DNA of 64,000 nucleotides, taken from the NCBI RefSeq assembly GCF_026651855.1, contig NZ_CP093280.1:5186001-5250000 (forward strand), written 5' to 3'. This DNA is from Pseudomonas silvicola. Its GTDB lineage: Bacteria > Pseudomonadota > Gammaproteobacteria > Pseudomonadales > Pseudomonadaceae. A model generated the notes under the pieces. That model searched no databases. It saw only the letters and a program-made list of their open reading frames with translations, and was not told where the DNA came from. The translations under genes were made by a program, and so were the position numbers. Below, piece by piece: positions 26,165-35,112 of the stretch; position 1 is the stretch's first letter, and each line of letters starts with the position of its first letter.

Positions 26165-28285
26165 ATGCCCGCGCCGAAATCCCTGCCCACTGCCCTGCTG
26201 GGCCTGGCCCTTGTCTGCCCGACCGCGGCCGAGGCACAGGACCTCGAACTGGGCCAGGTCGTCATCCGGGACCAGGACCTGAGCGGCGAAGACCAAGCCG
26301 TAACCGACGCCGAATCGCGTCAGGCTCAGGTGCCCGGCGGCACCAACGTGGTGGACATGCGCCGCCCGCTGCAGGGCCGCGTCGCCAGCAACCAGGATGT
26401 GCTGGCGTATCAGCCGGGGGTATACGCCCAGTCCGCCGGCAACGAAGGCGTGAAGATTTCCATTCGTGGTTCGGGCATCAACCGCGCCCCCGGCGCCCAT
26501 GCCTCGGGGCTGTATGCCATGCTCGACGGCCTGCCCCTGACCGGGCCGGGCGGTACACCTTATGAACTGCTGGAACCGCTGTGGCTGGACCACGTGGACG
26601 TGATGCGTGGCGCCAACGGCTTTGACCGTGGCGGCCTGGCCCTGGGCGGCGCCATCGACTACGTCAGCCATACCGGCCATGACGCGCCGCTGCTGCAACT
26701 GCGCTACGCCATGGGCAGCCACGGCTACCGTCAGCGCCAGGTCAGCTCTGGCCAGGTACTGGGGGATTTCGACTACTACGTGGCGGTCACCGATGCTCGA
26801 TCCGATGGTTACCAGGACCATACCGCCAGCACCAGCCAGGGGGTCATCGCCAACTTCGGCTACCGTATCAACCCCAACCTGGAAACCCGTTTCTATTTCC
26901 GCCACCGCGAAACCGACAACGAGTTGGCCGGGCGGGTCACCAAGCACTCCATCGAACACGATGCCCAGGCGGCCAACCCCACTTACCAGGCCCGCGATTA
27001 TCAGCGCGACGAACCCGGCAGCACCTTCATCGGCAACAAGACCACCTACTACATCGACGACGACTCCAGCCTGCAGACCGGGCTGGTGTACCACGATTAC
27101 CCCATGGACCTGCGCGAGGGCCCGAACCGCCTGAAGGTGGCGTACACCGATGTCAGCGGCACGTTCGATTACAAGCGCCGCGACACCCTCTTCGGCATGG
27201 AAAGCAACAGCCTGATTGGCCTGCGGGTCACCAAGCACTTGCCCAATGACGGCGCCAGCGAGTTCGTGCGCATCCCCGTCAATTACACGCAAAACCTCGC
27301 GCCCGGCACACGTATCCGCGACTTTACCTACCAGGGTTCGGACACCGTGCTGCACGCCAGCAACGACCTGGAAATCGCCGATGACCTGTGGCTGACCACG
27401 GGCCTGGCCGCCATCTACACCCGCCGCGAGAGCGCGGTGACCTACCCCGAGGGCGGCGGCAAGACCAGCCTGCATGACTGGGACTACGCCCCGCGCCTGG
27501 GCCTGCGCTACCAGCTGACGCCGGATGTGCAGGTGTTCGGCAACCTCAGCCGCTCGGTAGAAGCACCGCACCCTTGGTCGCTGATCTACAGCTCCAACCA
27601 GACGTTCACCAGCGGCGTGGCCACCGGCGCCCAGCGTGACCCGGTAAAGCTGCGCAACCAGACGGCCACCACCCTGGAAATCGGCGGCCGGGGCGATAGC
27701 CCCGCGGGCCAGTGGAGCCTGGCCTGGTACTACGCCCAGGTGCGCCATGAGCTGCTCTCGGTGCTGCCCGACGCCAACGCCGTCACCCCTTATGAACTCA
27801 ACGCCAGCCCCACCGTGCACCAAGGGGTGGAAGCCAGCCTGCAGAGCACCCTGTGGTCTGCGCCTGGCGTTGGCCAGTTGAGCCTGCGCCAGGCCTACAC
27901 CTTCAGCGACTTCCACTACCGCGACGACGACCGCTTCGGTGACAACCGCCTGCCGGGCCTGCCCATGCATTACTACCAGGGCGAGTTGCGTTACGACTGG
28001 CCCCAGGGGGTGTTCGCCGCGGTCAACACGCAACTGGTGTCCAAGGTGGCCGTGGACTACGCCAACAGCTATTACGCCGACCCTTACGCCTTGTTCGGTG
28101 CGACCTTGGGGTACAACGCCCCGAAGGGCGACTGGCAGACGTGGGTTGATGTGCGCAACCTGACCAACCAGCACTACGCCGCGACCGTCACCCCGGGTTA
28201 TGACGACAAGGGGCTGGACGCTGCGCGCTCGACGCCAGGCGAAGGGCTGGGGGTGTACGTGGGCGTCTCCTGGAGCCTGCGCTGA
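26165..28285 (+). CDS. TonB-dependent outer-membrane receptor
   Basis: 706 residues from ATG 26165 (GGAGT upstream). Signal peptide ~1-24 (SLPTALLGLALVCPTAAEAQ). The plug is ~45-165 (VLAYQPGVYAQSAGNEGVKI, SIRGSGINR, LDHVDVMRGANGFDRGGLAL) with family-typical motifs. The C-terminal barrel has many alternating strands and ends VYVGVSWSLR, without the usual terminal Phe. FecA- and IutA-like receptors have this plug type, so iron-chelate uptake is the default guess; no siderophore genes or ECF regulator adjoin, and no convincing Fur box was seen. Confidence 0.9.
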   Translation: MPAPKSLPTALLGLALVCPTAAEAQDLELGQVVIRDQDLSGEDQAVTDAESRQAQVPGGTNVVDMRRPLQGRVASNQDVLAYQPGVYAQSAGNEGVKISIRGSGINRAPGAHASGLYAMLDGLPLTGPGGTPYELLEPLWLDHVDVMRGANGFDRGGLALGGAIDYVSHTGHDAPLLQLRYAMGSHGYRQRQVSSGQVLGDFDYYVAVTDARSDGYQDHTASTSQGVIANFGYRINPNLETRFYFRHRETDNELAGRVTKHSIEHDAQAANPTYQARDYQRDEPGSTFIGNKTTYYIDDDSSLQTGLVYHDYPMDLREGPNRLKVAYTDVSGTFDYKRRDTLFGMESNSLIGLRVTKHLPNDGASEFVRIPVNYTQNLAPGTRIRDFTYQGSDTVLHASNDLEIADDLWLTTGLAAIYTRRESAVTYPEGGGKTSLHDWDYAPRLGLRYQLTPDVQVFGNLSRSVEAPHPWSLIYSSNQTFTSGVATGAQRDPVKLRNQTATTLEIGGRGDSPAGQWSLAWYYAQVRHELLSVLPDANAVTPYELNASPTVHQGVEASLQSTLWSAPGVGQLSLRQAYTFSDFHYRDDDRFGDNRLPGLPMHYYQGELRYDWPQGVFAAVNTQLVSKVAVDYANSYYADPYALFGATLGYNAPKGDWQTWVDVRNLTNQHYAATVTPGYDDKGLDAARSTPGEGLGVYVGVSWSLR

Positions 28286-28402
28286 CCCCACCCAGCCAGG
28301 CCATAGCCGCTGCCGTGTACATGATCGAATGGCTGTGGGAGCACAGCTTGCGCTGCCTGCAACAGGCATTACTCTAGGGGCTTTTGCACCAAGGAGCGGC
28401 AC

Positions 28403-29035
28403 ATGAAGCCACTGGACGAATTGATCGACCTCGACGACCCCGGCATGCCCGTGGTCAACAGCCTGCTGGCGGAGGCAACGCGCCCTTTCGAACTGCTACC
28501 GCCTTCAGCCGCCAACACCCAGGTGTTGCTGGGGCTGCAGGTCACGACGCGTTCCACCCTGGGCGCCATCGCCCACGATACCGGCGGGCTGCTGATCGAT
28601 CACGGCTGGCTGCGCATGCTCGGCAGCGGCAATGCCCGGCTACCGCGCAACCTGCTGGACTGGAACACGGCACGTGGCGAAGGCTACCTGCTGGTGGCCG
28701 ACGACGCAGCCGGTGGTTTTTTTGCGCTCAATGGCGGCGCCCTGGGCGGCGACCTGGGGGCGATGTATTACCACGCGCCCGACACCCTGGCCTGGGAAGC
28801 CCTGGAAATCGGTTACACCGACTTTCTCGGCTGGGCGCTGAGCGATCGCCTTTCGCAGTTTTACCAGGGGCTGCGGTGGGACAGCTGGCAGCAGGATATG
28901 CGCCAGGTGTCGGCGAACCAGTGCATCAGCTTCTACCCATTCCTGTGGACCGAAGAAGGCAGCGTGGCCACCAGCCGGCGCACGGCCGTCGATGTGGCCG
29001 AGCACTACAACCTCACGGTTGGCCAAGGCTCTTGA
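28403..29035 (+). CDS. DUF2625-family protein
   Basis: 210 residues with AAGGAG before the ATG. It begins MKPLDELIDLDDPGMPVVNS and carries LLGLQVTTRSTLGAIAHDTG, GGLLIDHGWLRMLGSGNARL and GYTDFLGWALSDRLSQFYQG, which I recognise as DUF2625. No catalytic site is known for this family. It is soluble and stands alone between the TonB receptor and the ParD-like operon. Confidence 0.85.
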   Translation: MKPLDELIDLDDPGMPVVNSLLAEATRPFELLPPSAANTQVLLGLQVTTRSTLGAIAHDTGGLLIDHGWLRMLGSGNARLPRNLLDWNTARGEGYLLVADDAAGGFFALNGGALGGDLGAMYYHAPDTLAWEALEIGYTDFLGWALSDRLSQFYQGLRWDSWQQDMRQVSANQCISFYPFLWTEEGSVATSRRTAVDVAEHYNLTVGQGS

Positions 29036-29055
29036 CCTGCGCCCGGCGCATTGAT

Positions 29056-29115
29056 TTGCCTTCTGTCTTCTAATCCCGCTAACATACGTTCCATATACAC
29101 TTCATATATGGAACG
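29056..29115 (+). promoter_or_regulatory. Promoter and 11-bp inverted-repeat operator of the ParD-like/map operon
   Basis: CGTTCCATATA (29087-29097) and TATATGGAACG (29105-29115) form a perfect inverted repeat with a 7-nt spacer, ending three bases before the start codon. Its right arm contains the only ribosome-site-like GGAA. A weak promoter TTGCCT (29056-29061)-N18-TAACAT (29080-29085) lies just before it. Autoregulation by the ParD-like protein is the natural reading. Confidence 0.75.
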
Positions 29116-29118
29116 CCG

Positions 29119-29361
29119 ATGGGTATCGTCAAGATTTCCGATGTGATGCACGAGAACCTGCGCGTGGCTTCCGGCGCACTCAGCCGCTCCATCAACGCGC
29201 AGGCCGAGCACTGGATGCGCATCGGCATGCTGGCCGAGTTGCACCCGCACCTGCCCCACAATGAACTGACGCAATTGTTGATTCGCGCCGAACAGGCCGG
29301 CGGTTTCGACCTGCACACAGTTTCCACCTGCATGGACGAACGCCTGGAGGCTGCACGATGA
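29119..29361 (+). CDS. ParD-like antitoxin-type DNA-binding protein
   Basis: 80 residues: MGIVKISDVMHENLRVASGA, LSRSINAQAEHWMRIGMLAE. This is the ParD-like family (ribbon-helix-helix N-terminus). It lacks a ParE or other recognisable toxin beside it. Its stop overlaps the start of a methionyl aminopeptidase gene (ATGA at 29358-29361), so the pair is translationally coupled. It probably binds the 11-bp inverted repeat immediately upstream. Confidence 0.82.
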   Translation: MGIVKISDVMHENLRVASGALSRSINAQAEHWMRIGMLAELHPHLPHNELTQLLIRAEQAGGFDLHTVSTCMDERLEAAR

Positions 29362-30149
29362 GCAAGGCTGTAACGATCAAGACCCCCGCGGAAATCGAAC
29401 TGTCGCGCACCGCCGGCAAGCTGGCCGCCGACGTGCTGCACATGATCACCCCCTACGTGAAACCCGGCGTCTCCACCGATGAGCTGGACCGCATCTGCCA
29501 CGACTACATCGTCAACGTGCAGAAGGCCAAGCCGGCCAACGTCGGTTACCACGGTTTCCCCAAGACCATCTGCGCTTCGGTGAATGACGTGATCTGCCAC
29601 GGCATTCCCAATGGCAAGGTGCTGGCCGACGGCGACATCCTCAATATCGATGTGGCGGTGATCAAGGATGGCTGGTTCGGCGACACCAGCCGCATGTACC
29701 TGGTGGGCCAGACCAGCGACGAGGCCCAGCGCTTGGTACGTACCACGTATGAAGCCATGTGCGCCGGCATTCGCCAGGTTCGCCCCGGTGCGCACCTGGG
29801 CGACATCGGCCACGCGATCCAGACGGTGGCCCACCGCGAAGGCTTCAGTGTCGTGCGCGAATACTGCGGCCATGGCATCGGCAAGGTCTACCATGACGAG
29901 CCGCAGGTGCTGCATTACGGCAGTCGGGGCATGGGCATGAAGTTGGTCAAGGGCATGATCTTCACCGTGGAGCCCATGCTCAATGCCGGCAAACGCCAGA
30001 CCCAGACCCTGGCCGATGGCTGGACAGTGATCACCCGTGACCAGTCATTGTCGGCACAGTGGGAACACATGGTGGCGGTGACTGACGACGGCTTCCAGAT
30101 CCTCACCCCATGGCCTGCGCCGGTAGACGGTTACGAAGCGATCATCTGA
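29358..30149 (+). CDS. map: Type I methionine aminopeptidase
   Basis: 263 residues. The pita-bread fold with all five metal ligands is present: Asp in DGDILNIDVAVI (~95), Asp in GWFGDTSRMYL (~107), His in EYCGHGIGKVYHDEP (~170), Glu in MIFTVEPMLN (~204) and Glu in LSAQWEHMVAV (~235). His79 is in NDVICHGIPN. Removes N-terminal Met from new proteins. Pseudomonas usually has another map elsewhere (near rpsB), so this is probably a second copy. Its coupling to a ParD-like gene is the unusual aspect. Confidence 0.93.
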   Translation: MSKAVTIKTPAEIELSRTAGKLAADVLHMITPYVKPGVSTDELDRICHDYIVNVQKAKPANVGYHGFPKTICASVNDVICHGIPNGKVLADGDILNIDVAVIKDGWFGDTSRMYLVGQTSDEAQRLVRTTYEAMCAGIRQVRPGAHLGDIGHAIQTVAHREGFSVVREYCGHGIGKVYHDEPQVLHYGSRGMGMKLVKGMIFTVEPMLNAGKRQTQTLADGWTVITRDQSLSAQWEHMVAVTDDGFQILTPWPAPVDGYEAII

Positions 30150-30233
30150 TCTGCTGTTTCAGGCTGAATCTGACGCTGGTACGCGAGCAGATTCAACGGC
30201 ATGCTAAGGTCCCCTTTCCCCTACCGGCCCGCC

Positions 30234-31643
30234 ATGAAACGCTACGAACAGCTTGCTGACGAAATCGCCCTGATGATCCGCACGGGCGTACTCAAGGCTG
30301 GCGACAAGGTGCCGTCGGTGCGCACCGCCAGCCGCACCTTCGTGGTCAGCCCGTCCACGGTGTTCCAGGCCTATTACCTGCTGGAAGACCGTGGCCTGAT
30401 TCAGGCACGGCCACGCTCGGGCTACTTCGTGCGTGAACAGCCCACCCGCGCGCTGACCGAGCCGGCCATCAGCAGCCGCCAGGCCGACAGCACCGAAGTG
30501 GACGTCAGCGAACTGGTGTTTTCGGTGCTGGGCTCCCTGAAGGACCCTGGCACGGTGCCCTTCGGGTCGGCATTCCCAAGCCCCGACCTGTACCCCCTGC
30601 AGCGGCTGGCCCGCTCCATGGCCCGCACCGTGCGAGACATGGCGCCCCAGGCGGTGATCGCCGACATGACAGCCGGCAACCCTGACCTGCGCCGGCAAAT
30701 CGCCTTGCGCTACATGATCAGCGGCGTGCACCTGGCCATGGACGAGCTGGTGATCACCAACGGCGCGCTGGAAGCGTTGAACCTGTGCCTGCAAAGCGTG
30801 ACCCAGCCAGGCGACCTGGTGGCCATCGAGTCGCCGGCGTTCTATGCCACGCTGCAAGTGCTGGAGCGGCTGAAGCTCAAGGCCGTGGAAATCCCGGTGC
30901 ACCCGCGCGAAGGCGTCGACCTGGATACCTTGGCCGACCGCCTGCAACGCTTGCCCATCAAGGCCTGCTGGTTCATGAGCAGCCTGCAGAACCCGCTGGG
31001 CGCGAGCCTGCCCACGGCCGCCAAGGAAGCCCTGTACAGCCTGCTGCGCCAGCATCAGGTGCCATTGATCGAAGATGACGTGTACAGCGAACTGCATTAC
31101 GGCCCGCAGCCCCTGCAGCCGGTCAAGCGCCTGGACCGCGACGGCCTGGTGATGCACTGCGGTTCGTTTTCCAAGAGCCTGGCGCCCGGTTACCGAGTGG
31201 GCTGGGTGGCAGGCGGGCGTTTCGCCCAGCAGATCAGCCGATTGAAGCTGATGACCACGATCTCGCCATCGGTGCCGGCCCAGGCAGCCATCGCCGACTA
31301 CCTGCAGCACGGTGGCTATGACCGTCACCTGCGCAAGTTGCGGCACAACCTGGAAATGCAGCAAAGCGCCATGCTGGCCTCGGCCGCGCGCCACTTCCCC
31401 GACGCCACGCGGGTGACCCGGCCCGACGGTGGTTATTTCCTGTGGTTCGAATTTCCTCGGCAAGTGGACTCGCTGCAACTGTTCCAGTTGGCCCTGGCCC
31501 AGGGCATCAGCATCGCCCCGGGGCCGATCTTCTCGGCCACCCGCGGCTTCGCACACTGCGCGCGGCTGAACCATGGGCACCCGTGGGACAAGCGCAGCGA
31601 GGATGCCATGGCGATGCTGGGGCGGATCGTGGCCTCGTTCTGA
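30234..31643 (+). CDS. MocR-type GntR/aminotransferase regulator
   Basis: 469 residues from ATG 30234. GntR winged helix ~1-70 (RYEQLADEIALMIRTGVLKA, SRTFVVSPSTVFQAYYLLED). A fold-type I aminotransferase domain follows (~110-469), with the PLP lysine in HCGSFSKSLAPGYRVGW (~310). Members such as PdxR, GabR and EnuR use PLP or an aldimine as ligand. The regulated target is not evident: upstream is map (85-bp gap), and downstream is a convergent phospholipase gene. Confidence 0.92.
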   Translation: MKRYEQLADEIALMIRTGVLKAGDKVPSVRTASRTFVVSPSTVFQAYYLLEDRGLIQARPRSGYFVREQPTRALTEPAISSRQADSTEVDVSELVFSVLGSLKDPGTVPFGSAFPSPDLYPLQRLARSMARTVRDMAPQAVIADMTAGNPDLRRQIALRYMISGVHLAMDELVITNGALEALNLCLQSVTQPGDLVAIESPAFYATLQVLERLKLKAVEIPVHPREGVDLDTLADRLQRLPIKACWFMSSLQNPLGASLPTAAKEALYSLLRQHQVPLIEDDVYSELHYGPQPLQPVKRLDRDGLVMHCGSFSKSLAPGYRVGWVAGGRFAQQISRLKLMTTISPSVPAQAAIADYLQHGGYDRHLRKLRHNLEMQQSAMLASAARHFPDATRVTRPDGGYFLWFEFPRQVDSLQLFQLALAQGISIAPGPIFSATRGFAHCARLNHGHPWDKRSEDAMAMLGRIVASF

Positions 31644-31656
31644 GCCAGCCCCAGGG

Positions 31657-33381
31657 TCAGGCAAACAACTCCCGGTCCTGGATTTTGCGCAGGTCGCTGT
31701 AGTCGTCCTGCCACCAGGCGCTCTCGCCCGCCTGGCGGGGTGGCCGGCGCAGGGTCAGGGCGCTGCGGGTGCCGGCGTCGGCGCTTTCCTGGGCGACGCG
31801 GAAATGGTAGTGGTCCAGCAAGCGCACGGCTTCCACCATGTAGGCAACCGCCACGCGGCGGTCCCGGATCAGCAGCAAGTTCTCGCCATTGCTGCGGTCG
31901 GCGGCATCGGCGAAGTTGTACGAGCCCATGTACACCCGCGCCGTCGGCTTGTCGAAGTCGATGACCACGAACTTGTGGTGCAGGCGCACCCCCGCGCCAC
32001 CGATCAGGCCCGTGGGCTCGGCCTGGAACGGCGCCGGCACCTGCTTGTTGAGGGCCGAGGCATGCAGAATGGCACTTTCGCCGCCGGGCAGCAGCACGTC
32101 CAGGCCTTCCTGCATCTGCCGGTCGGAGATGCCATACACAAACACCGCCGGGTTGGCGGCCACCTGTTTGATGGCTGCCTGGATAGGGCCATTGGTCTGG
32201 TACAGAAACGCCAGGGAAAAGAGCAGGCTGGAGCCCGTGGTGGCGATGTCGCTGCCCACTCCCGCCAGCGCCGCGTTGTCCTGGCCATGGGGCGAAAACG
32301 TGACCTGAGCGTCGATGTTGTCCAGCCCCAGGCTGTGCCACTGAGCCACGGCCAAGGCGCCGAATTCCCGGGCCGAGGGGCTGGCCCAGTACTGGGCGAA
32401 TGCCGCCTGGAACAACTGCAAAGCCGTCTCGCCTTGCAGCACCAGGGCGTTGTTGGCCTGCACGTAGATACCGCGCCAGCTGAAGTTGGTCGAGCCGCAC
32501 ACCACGGTTTTCGCCGTGCTGCCGTCCAGCAGGATGACCTTGTTGTGCTGCAGGCTGCCCATGTGCTCGCGCTTGACCGTCGCCCCTGCCTGGGTCAGGC
32601 GGGCGGCCGCCTGGCTCTCGGCGGAATCGGCGGCGCCGTGTCCACTGCTGTCGTCGATGATGATCTGCAGACGGCTGCCCAACTTCTCCAGGCGGCTGAC
32701 CACGTTGGGTTCGTTCAGGTCATAGGCGATGACCTTCACCTGAGCATCGCTGTCACTGACCGCCTGGTCCAGCACTGCCAGAATCGCTTCGCGGGCCTCG
32801 AACCCCATCCACTGCAGCGCCGCCTGGGCATCGGCGTGGGTGGGGACGAAGTCCAGGCCGTCATCGGCCTTGCGCGGCAACAACGTCACCAGGTTGCGAT
32901 CATCCTTGGCATAGCGCTCGACGAAGGCCTGGGACGACACGTAGCCGCGGGTGAAGGTGACGTTGAGCTGGCCAGGCCAGGTGTCGCGTTGCAGCTCGAT
33001 GTCGCCCACCTGGGCTTCGCCGTAGCTGAGCTGGTCCTGGGCATTCATGAACACCGGTGTGACACGGTAGGTGAACGCGCCGGGCAGCTCGGCGTTGCGC
33101 GGAAAGTGCACCCAGCGAAATTTCTGGATGGGCGACAGCAGGCTCGACAGCGCCGTGGTGGGCACACTGCCATCCGCCGTGGCGAAGGTCAGGCGGTTGT
33201 TGAGGGCATAGAAGCGGTCACCTGCCGGTTCCTTGTATTCAATACCGAAACCGACGAAATCCGCAGGCGGTGGGCCGTCTTTCCAGTTCATCGCCAACAG
33301 CAGCATGCCTTCGCTGCGGTGCAGTTTGAGCGTGAACAGCGCTGCCGCATTATCGCCGCTGACTTGAAAATCCCCTGGCAT
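31657..33381 (-). CDS. Phospholipase D-like protein with two HKD motifs
   Basis: 574 residues. HxKxxxxD motifs at H279/K281/D286 (MGSLQHNKVILLDG) and H468/K470/D475 (RLHHKFVVIDFDK), each followed by GSTNF or GSYNF, as in the PLD superfamily. An N-terminal ~150-residue region of strand character precedes them. No signal peptide. AAGGAAGCGGAG precedes the ATG. PLD family members include lipases, nucleases and effectors; some bacterial cytosolic forms are type VI effectors, which is possible but not shown. Confidence 0.88.
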   Translation of the reverse strand: MPGDFQVSGDNAAALFTLKLHRSEGMLLLAMNWKDGPPPADFVGFGIEYKEPAGDRFYALNNRLTFATADGSVPTTALSSLLSPIQKFRWVHFPRNAELPGAFTYRVTPVFMNAQDQLSYGEAQVGDIELQRDTWPGQLNVTFTRGYVSSQAFVERYAKDDRNLVTLLPRKADDGLDFVPTHADAQAALQWMGFEAREAILAVLDQAVSDSDAQVKVIAYDLNEPNVVSRLEKLGSRLQIIIDDSSGHGAADSAESQAAARLTQAGATVKREHMGSLQHNKVILLDGSTAKTVVCGSTNFSWRGIYVQANNALVLQGETALQLFQAAFAQYWASPSAREFGALAVAQWHSLGLDNIDAQVTFSPHGQDNAALAGVGSDIATTGSSLLFSLAFLYQTNGPIQAAIKQVAANPAVFVYGISDRQMQEGLDVLLPGGESAILHASALNKQVPAPFQAEPTGLIGGAGVRLHHKFVVIDFDKPTARVYMGSYNFADAADRSNGENLLLIRDRRVAVAYMVEAVRLLDHYHFRVAQESADAGTRSALTLRRPPRQAGESAWWQDDYSDLRKIQDRELFA

Positions 33382-33511
33382 GGCTCCGCTTCCTTGACTG
33401 TGATGGGACGGCAGCTTGCCAGATCCGGACTACAACGCACAGTACCTGCCCCCGTTGCGCCCGTGGGGGCAAATACGCCACAGTGAAGCCCTCCACTGAA
33501 ACGGGCCTCTC

Positions 33512-34405
33512 ATGCGCCGCTGGCTTTTCTTTCTGCTCGCACTCCCCTCTGTTGCCCTGTGTGGCCAATGGTCGAGCGTGACGCCCGGCCCCGGCGCCGG
33601 CGCACTGCACTTTTACAGCTCGCAACCCGGCAATGGCCAGGCGACGTCTGCGCTGGTGGTGGTGCACGGAATCCCTCATGACGCCCTGCGCACGTTCAAC
33701 GCCGGTGTAGCGGCCAGCCCCGACGCTGTGGTGATAGCCCCGCTGTTTCAGGCCAATGACCCCGACCGCTGTCAGCATGGCGACGAACCTCGCGCCGTGC
33801 CCGGTGAGCTGGTATGGACCTGTTCGGGCTGGATGCAAGGCGAACCGGCCATCAATGCCCCCCAGGTCAACGCGTTTGTCGCCATGGACGCCTTGATCGC
33901 CGAGGTGCACCGCCAATGGCCATCGGTGCGCACGATCACCGTGGCAGGGTTCTCGGCCGGGGCGCAGATGGTGCAGCATTACATCGCCTTCGCCGCGCCC
34001 CAGCCAGGGTTGCGCTTCGTCGTCGCCGACCCGGGTACTTGGCTGTATTTCAAGGCAGAACGGCCTTACGCCGTGCCCCATTGCCCAGGCGTCAACCAAT
34101 GGAAATATGGCACCCAGGGGCTACCTGCCTGGCTACCCGGTGATGCCGACGCCGCCTGGCGCCGGTACGCCAGCGCCGAGGTTCATTACCTGGCCGGGAG
34201 CCTGGATACCGGTGACGCCAAGGGCACGGCGTACCGGCTGCTGGATCAATCCTGCGCGGCCATGGCCCAGGGGCCGTACCGGCTGGAACGCGCCCGTGCG
34301 TTCACCCAGGCAGTGGGCCAACCGCTGATAGAGGTGCCTGGCTGTGCCCACGATGTACGGTGCGTGTTCGAGTCTGCCCAGGGGCGGGCTGTGCTGGCCC
34401 CTTAA
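33512..34405 (+). CDS. Secreted alpha/beta hydrolase
   Basis: 297 residues. Signal peptide MRRWLFFLLALPSVALCGQW (cleavage after ~17). Nucleophile motif TVAGFSAGAQMVQHYI (~150) and catalytic His in VPGCAHDVRCVFES (~282). LVVVHGIPHDALRTF marks the oxyanion loop. The family covers secreted esterases and poly-hydroxyalkanoate/feruloyl esterase-like enzymes. Cysteine content fits the periplasm or exterior. Convergent with RNase T2, sharing 4 bp. Confidence 0.82.
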   Translation: MRRWLFFLLALPSVALCGQWSSVTPGPGAGALHFYSSQPGNGQATSALVVVHGIPHDALRTFNAGVAASPDAVVIAPLFQANDPDRCQHGDEPRAVPGELVWTCSGWMQGEPAINAPQVNAFVAMDALIAEVHRQWPSVRTITVAGFSAGAQMVQHYIAFAAPQPGLRFVVADPGTWLYFKAERPYAVPHCPGVNQWKYGTQGLPAWLPGDADAAWRRYASAEVHYLAGSLDTGDAKGTAYRLLDQSCAAMAQGPYRLERARAFTQAVGQPLIEVPGCAHDVRCVFESAQGRAVLAP

Positions 34406-35049
34406 CGGATACCTGGCACCCGCACCTGATCCTGCTGGCACTGCATCTTCACCCCACGCCCGCAGGCTGTGAACGCCAGGTCCTTGGACAGGCACACCCG
34501 CACCTCGGCCAGCTGCGGGCCGCTGCAGCGTACCACCACGCCATCCTCGGGCATGCCGGGGTTGCTCTGGCGAAACAGCTGGACGATTTCCTGCGGTGCG
34601 AATGACTGTGCGCCTTCGGAGGGTTGCAGGGCTGCCGGCACCTTGATCCGGCCCAGGGCGCGGTCGGCGGTGTCCATATAGGCGGTGGCACTCAGCCCGC
34701 TGCAGGTCCCGTGTTTGCTCCACTCGTGTTCCACCAGCGAGCGGTTGGGATACAGGCCGGCGCCCTGGGTGCGCTCGGCGGCTGACAGTGGCGTGCCTGG
34801 CTCGCAGTTCTGCGGCCAGCCGCCCTTGAGGTACTGGGACCACAGGCCATGCAGGACGAAGCCATACCCCTTGCCGCTGCACTGCTCGTTATTGCCATGG
34901 GTAAGGCAGAAGGTCGGCGACCATGACAGGCTCAACAGGTAGTAGTCGAACTGGCCCGCGACCGACGGCGGGCGTTGGTTCTTCTGCCGTGCATCGGCGG
35001 TGCCGAGGCTGCACAACAGCATCAAGGTGATCAACAGCGTACGAGCCAT
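34402..35049 (-). CDS. Secreted ribonuclease T2
   Basis: 215 residues from ATG 35049 (GGGAGG upstream); the frame upstream is repeat-derived. Signal peptide MARTLLITLMLLCSLGTADA. The two RNase T2 active-site motifs are CAS1 (FVLHGLWSQYLKGGWPQNC) and CAS2 (SLVEHEWSKHGTCSG), each with its catalytic His. It should cleave RNA to 2',3'-cyclic products in the periplasm or outside the cell, for phosphate or nucleotide scavenging. Confidence 0.94.
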   Translation of the reverse strand: MARTLLITLMLLCSLGTADARQKNQRPPSVAGQFDYYLLSLSWSPTFCLTHGNNEQCSGKGYGFVLHGLWSQYLKGGWPQNCEPGTPLSAAERTQGAGLYPNRSLVEHEWSKHGTCSGLSATAYMDTADRALGRIKVPAALQPSEGAQSFAPQEIVQLFRQSNPGMPEDGVVVRCSGPQLAEVRVCLSKDLAFTACGRGVKMQCQQDQVRVPGIR

Positions 35050-35112
35050 GGCGCGGCCTCCCGGGAAAATGACAGCGAACTCTACCACCGCTTTCGCCTT
35101 GAAGCCTGCCCC

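Noticed and set aside
26159-28402. 747-codon leftward frame opposite the TonB receptor
   Set aside because: Shadow of a well-supported receptor gene, with no domain or ribosome site.
29119-30149. Toxin-antitoxin module
   Set aside because: Only a ParD-like antitoxin-type gene is present; the partner is an ordinary methionine aminopeptidase, not a toxin family.
30204-31664. 486-codon leftward frame opposite the MocR gene
   Set aside because: Shadow frame; the MocR protein has clear motifs on the other strand.
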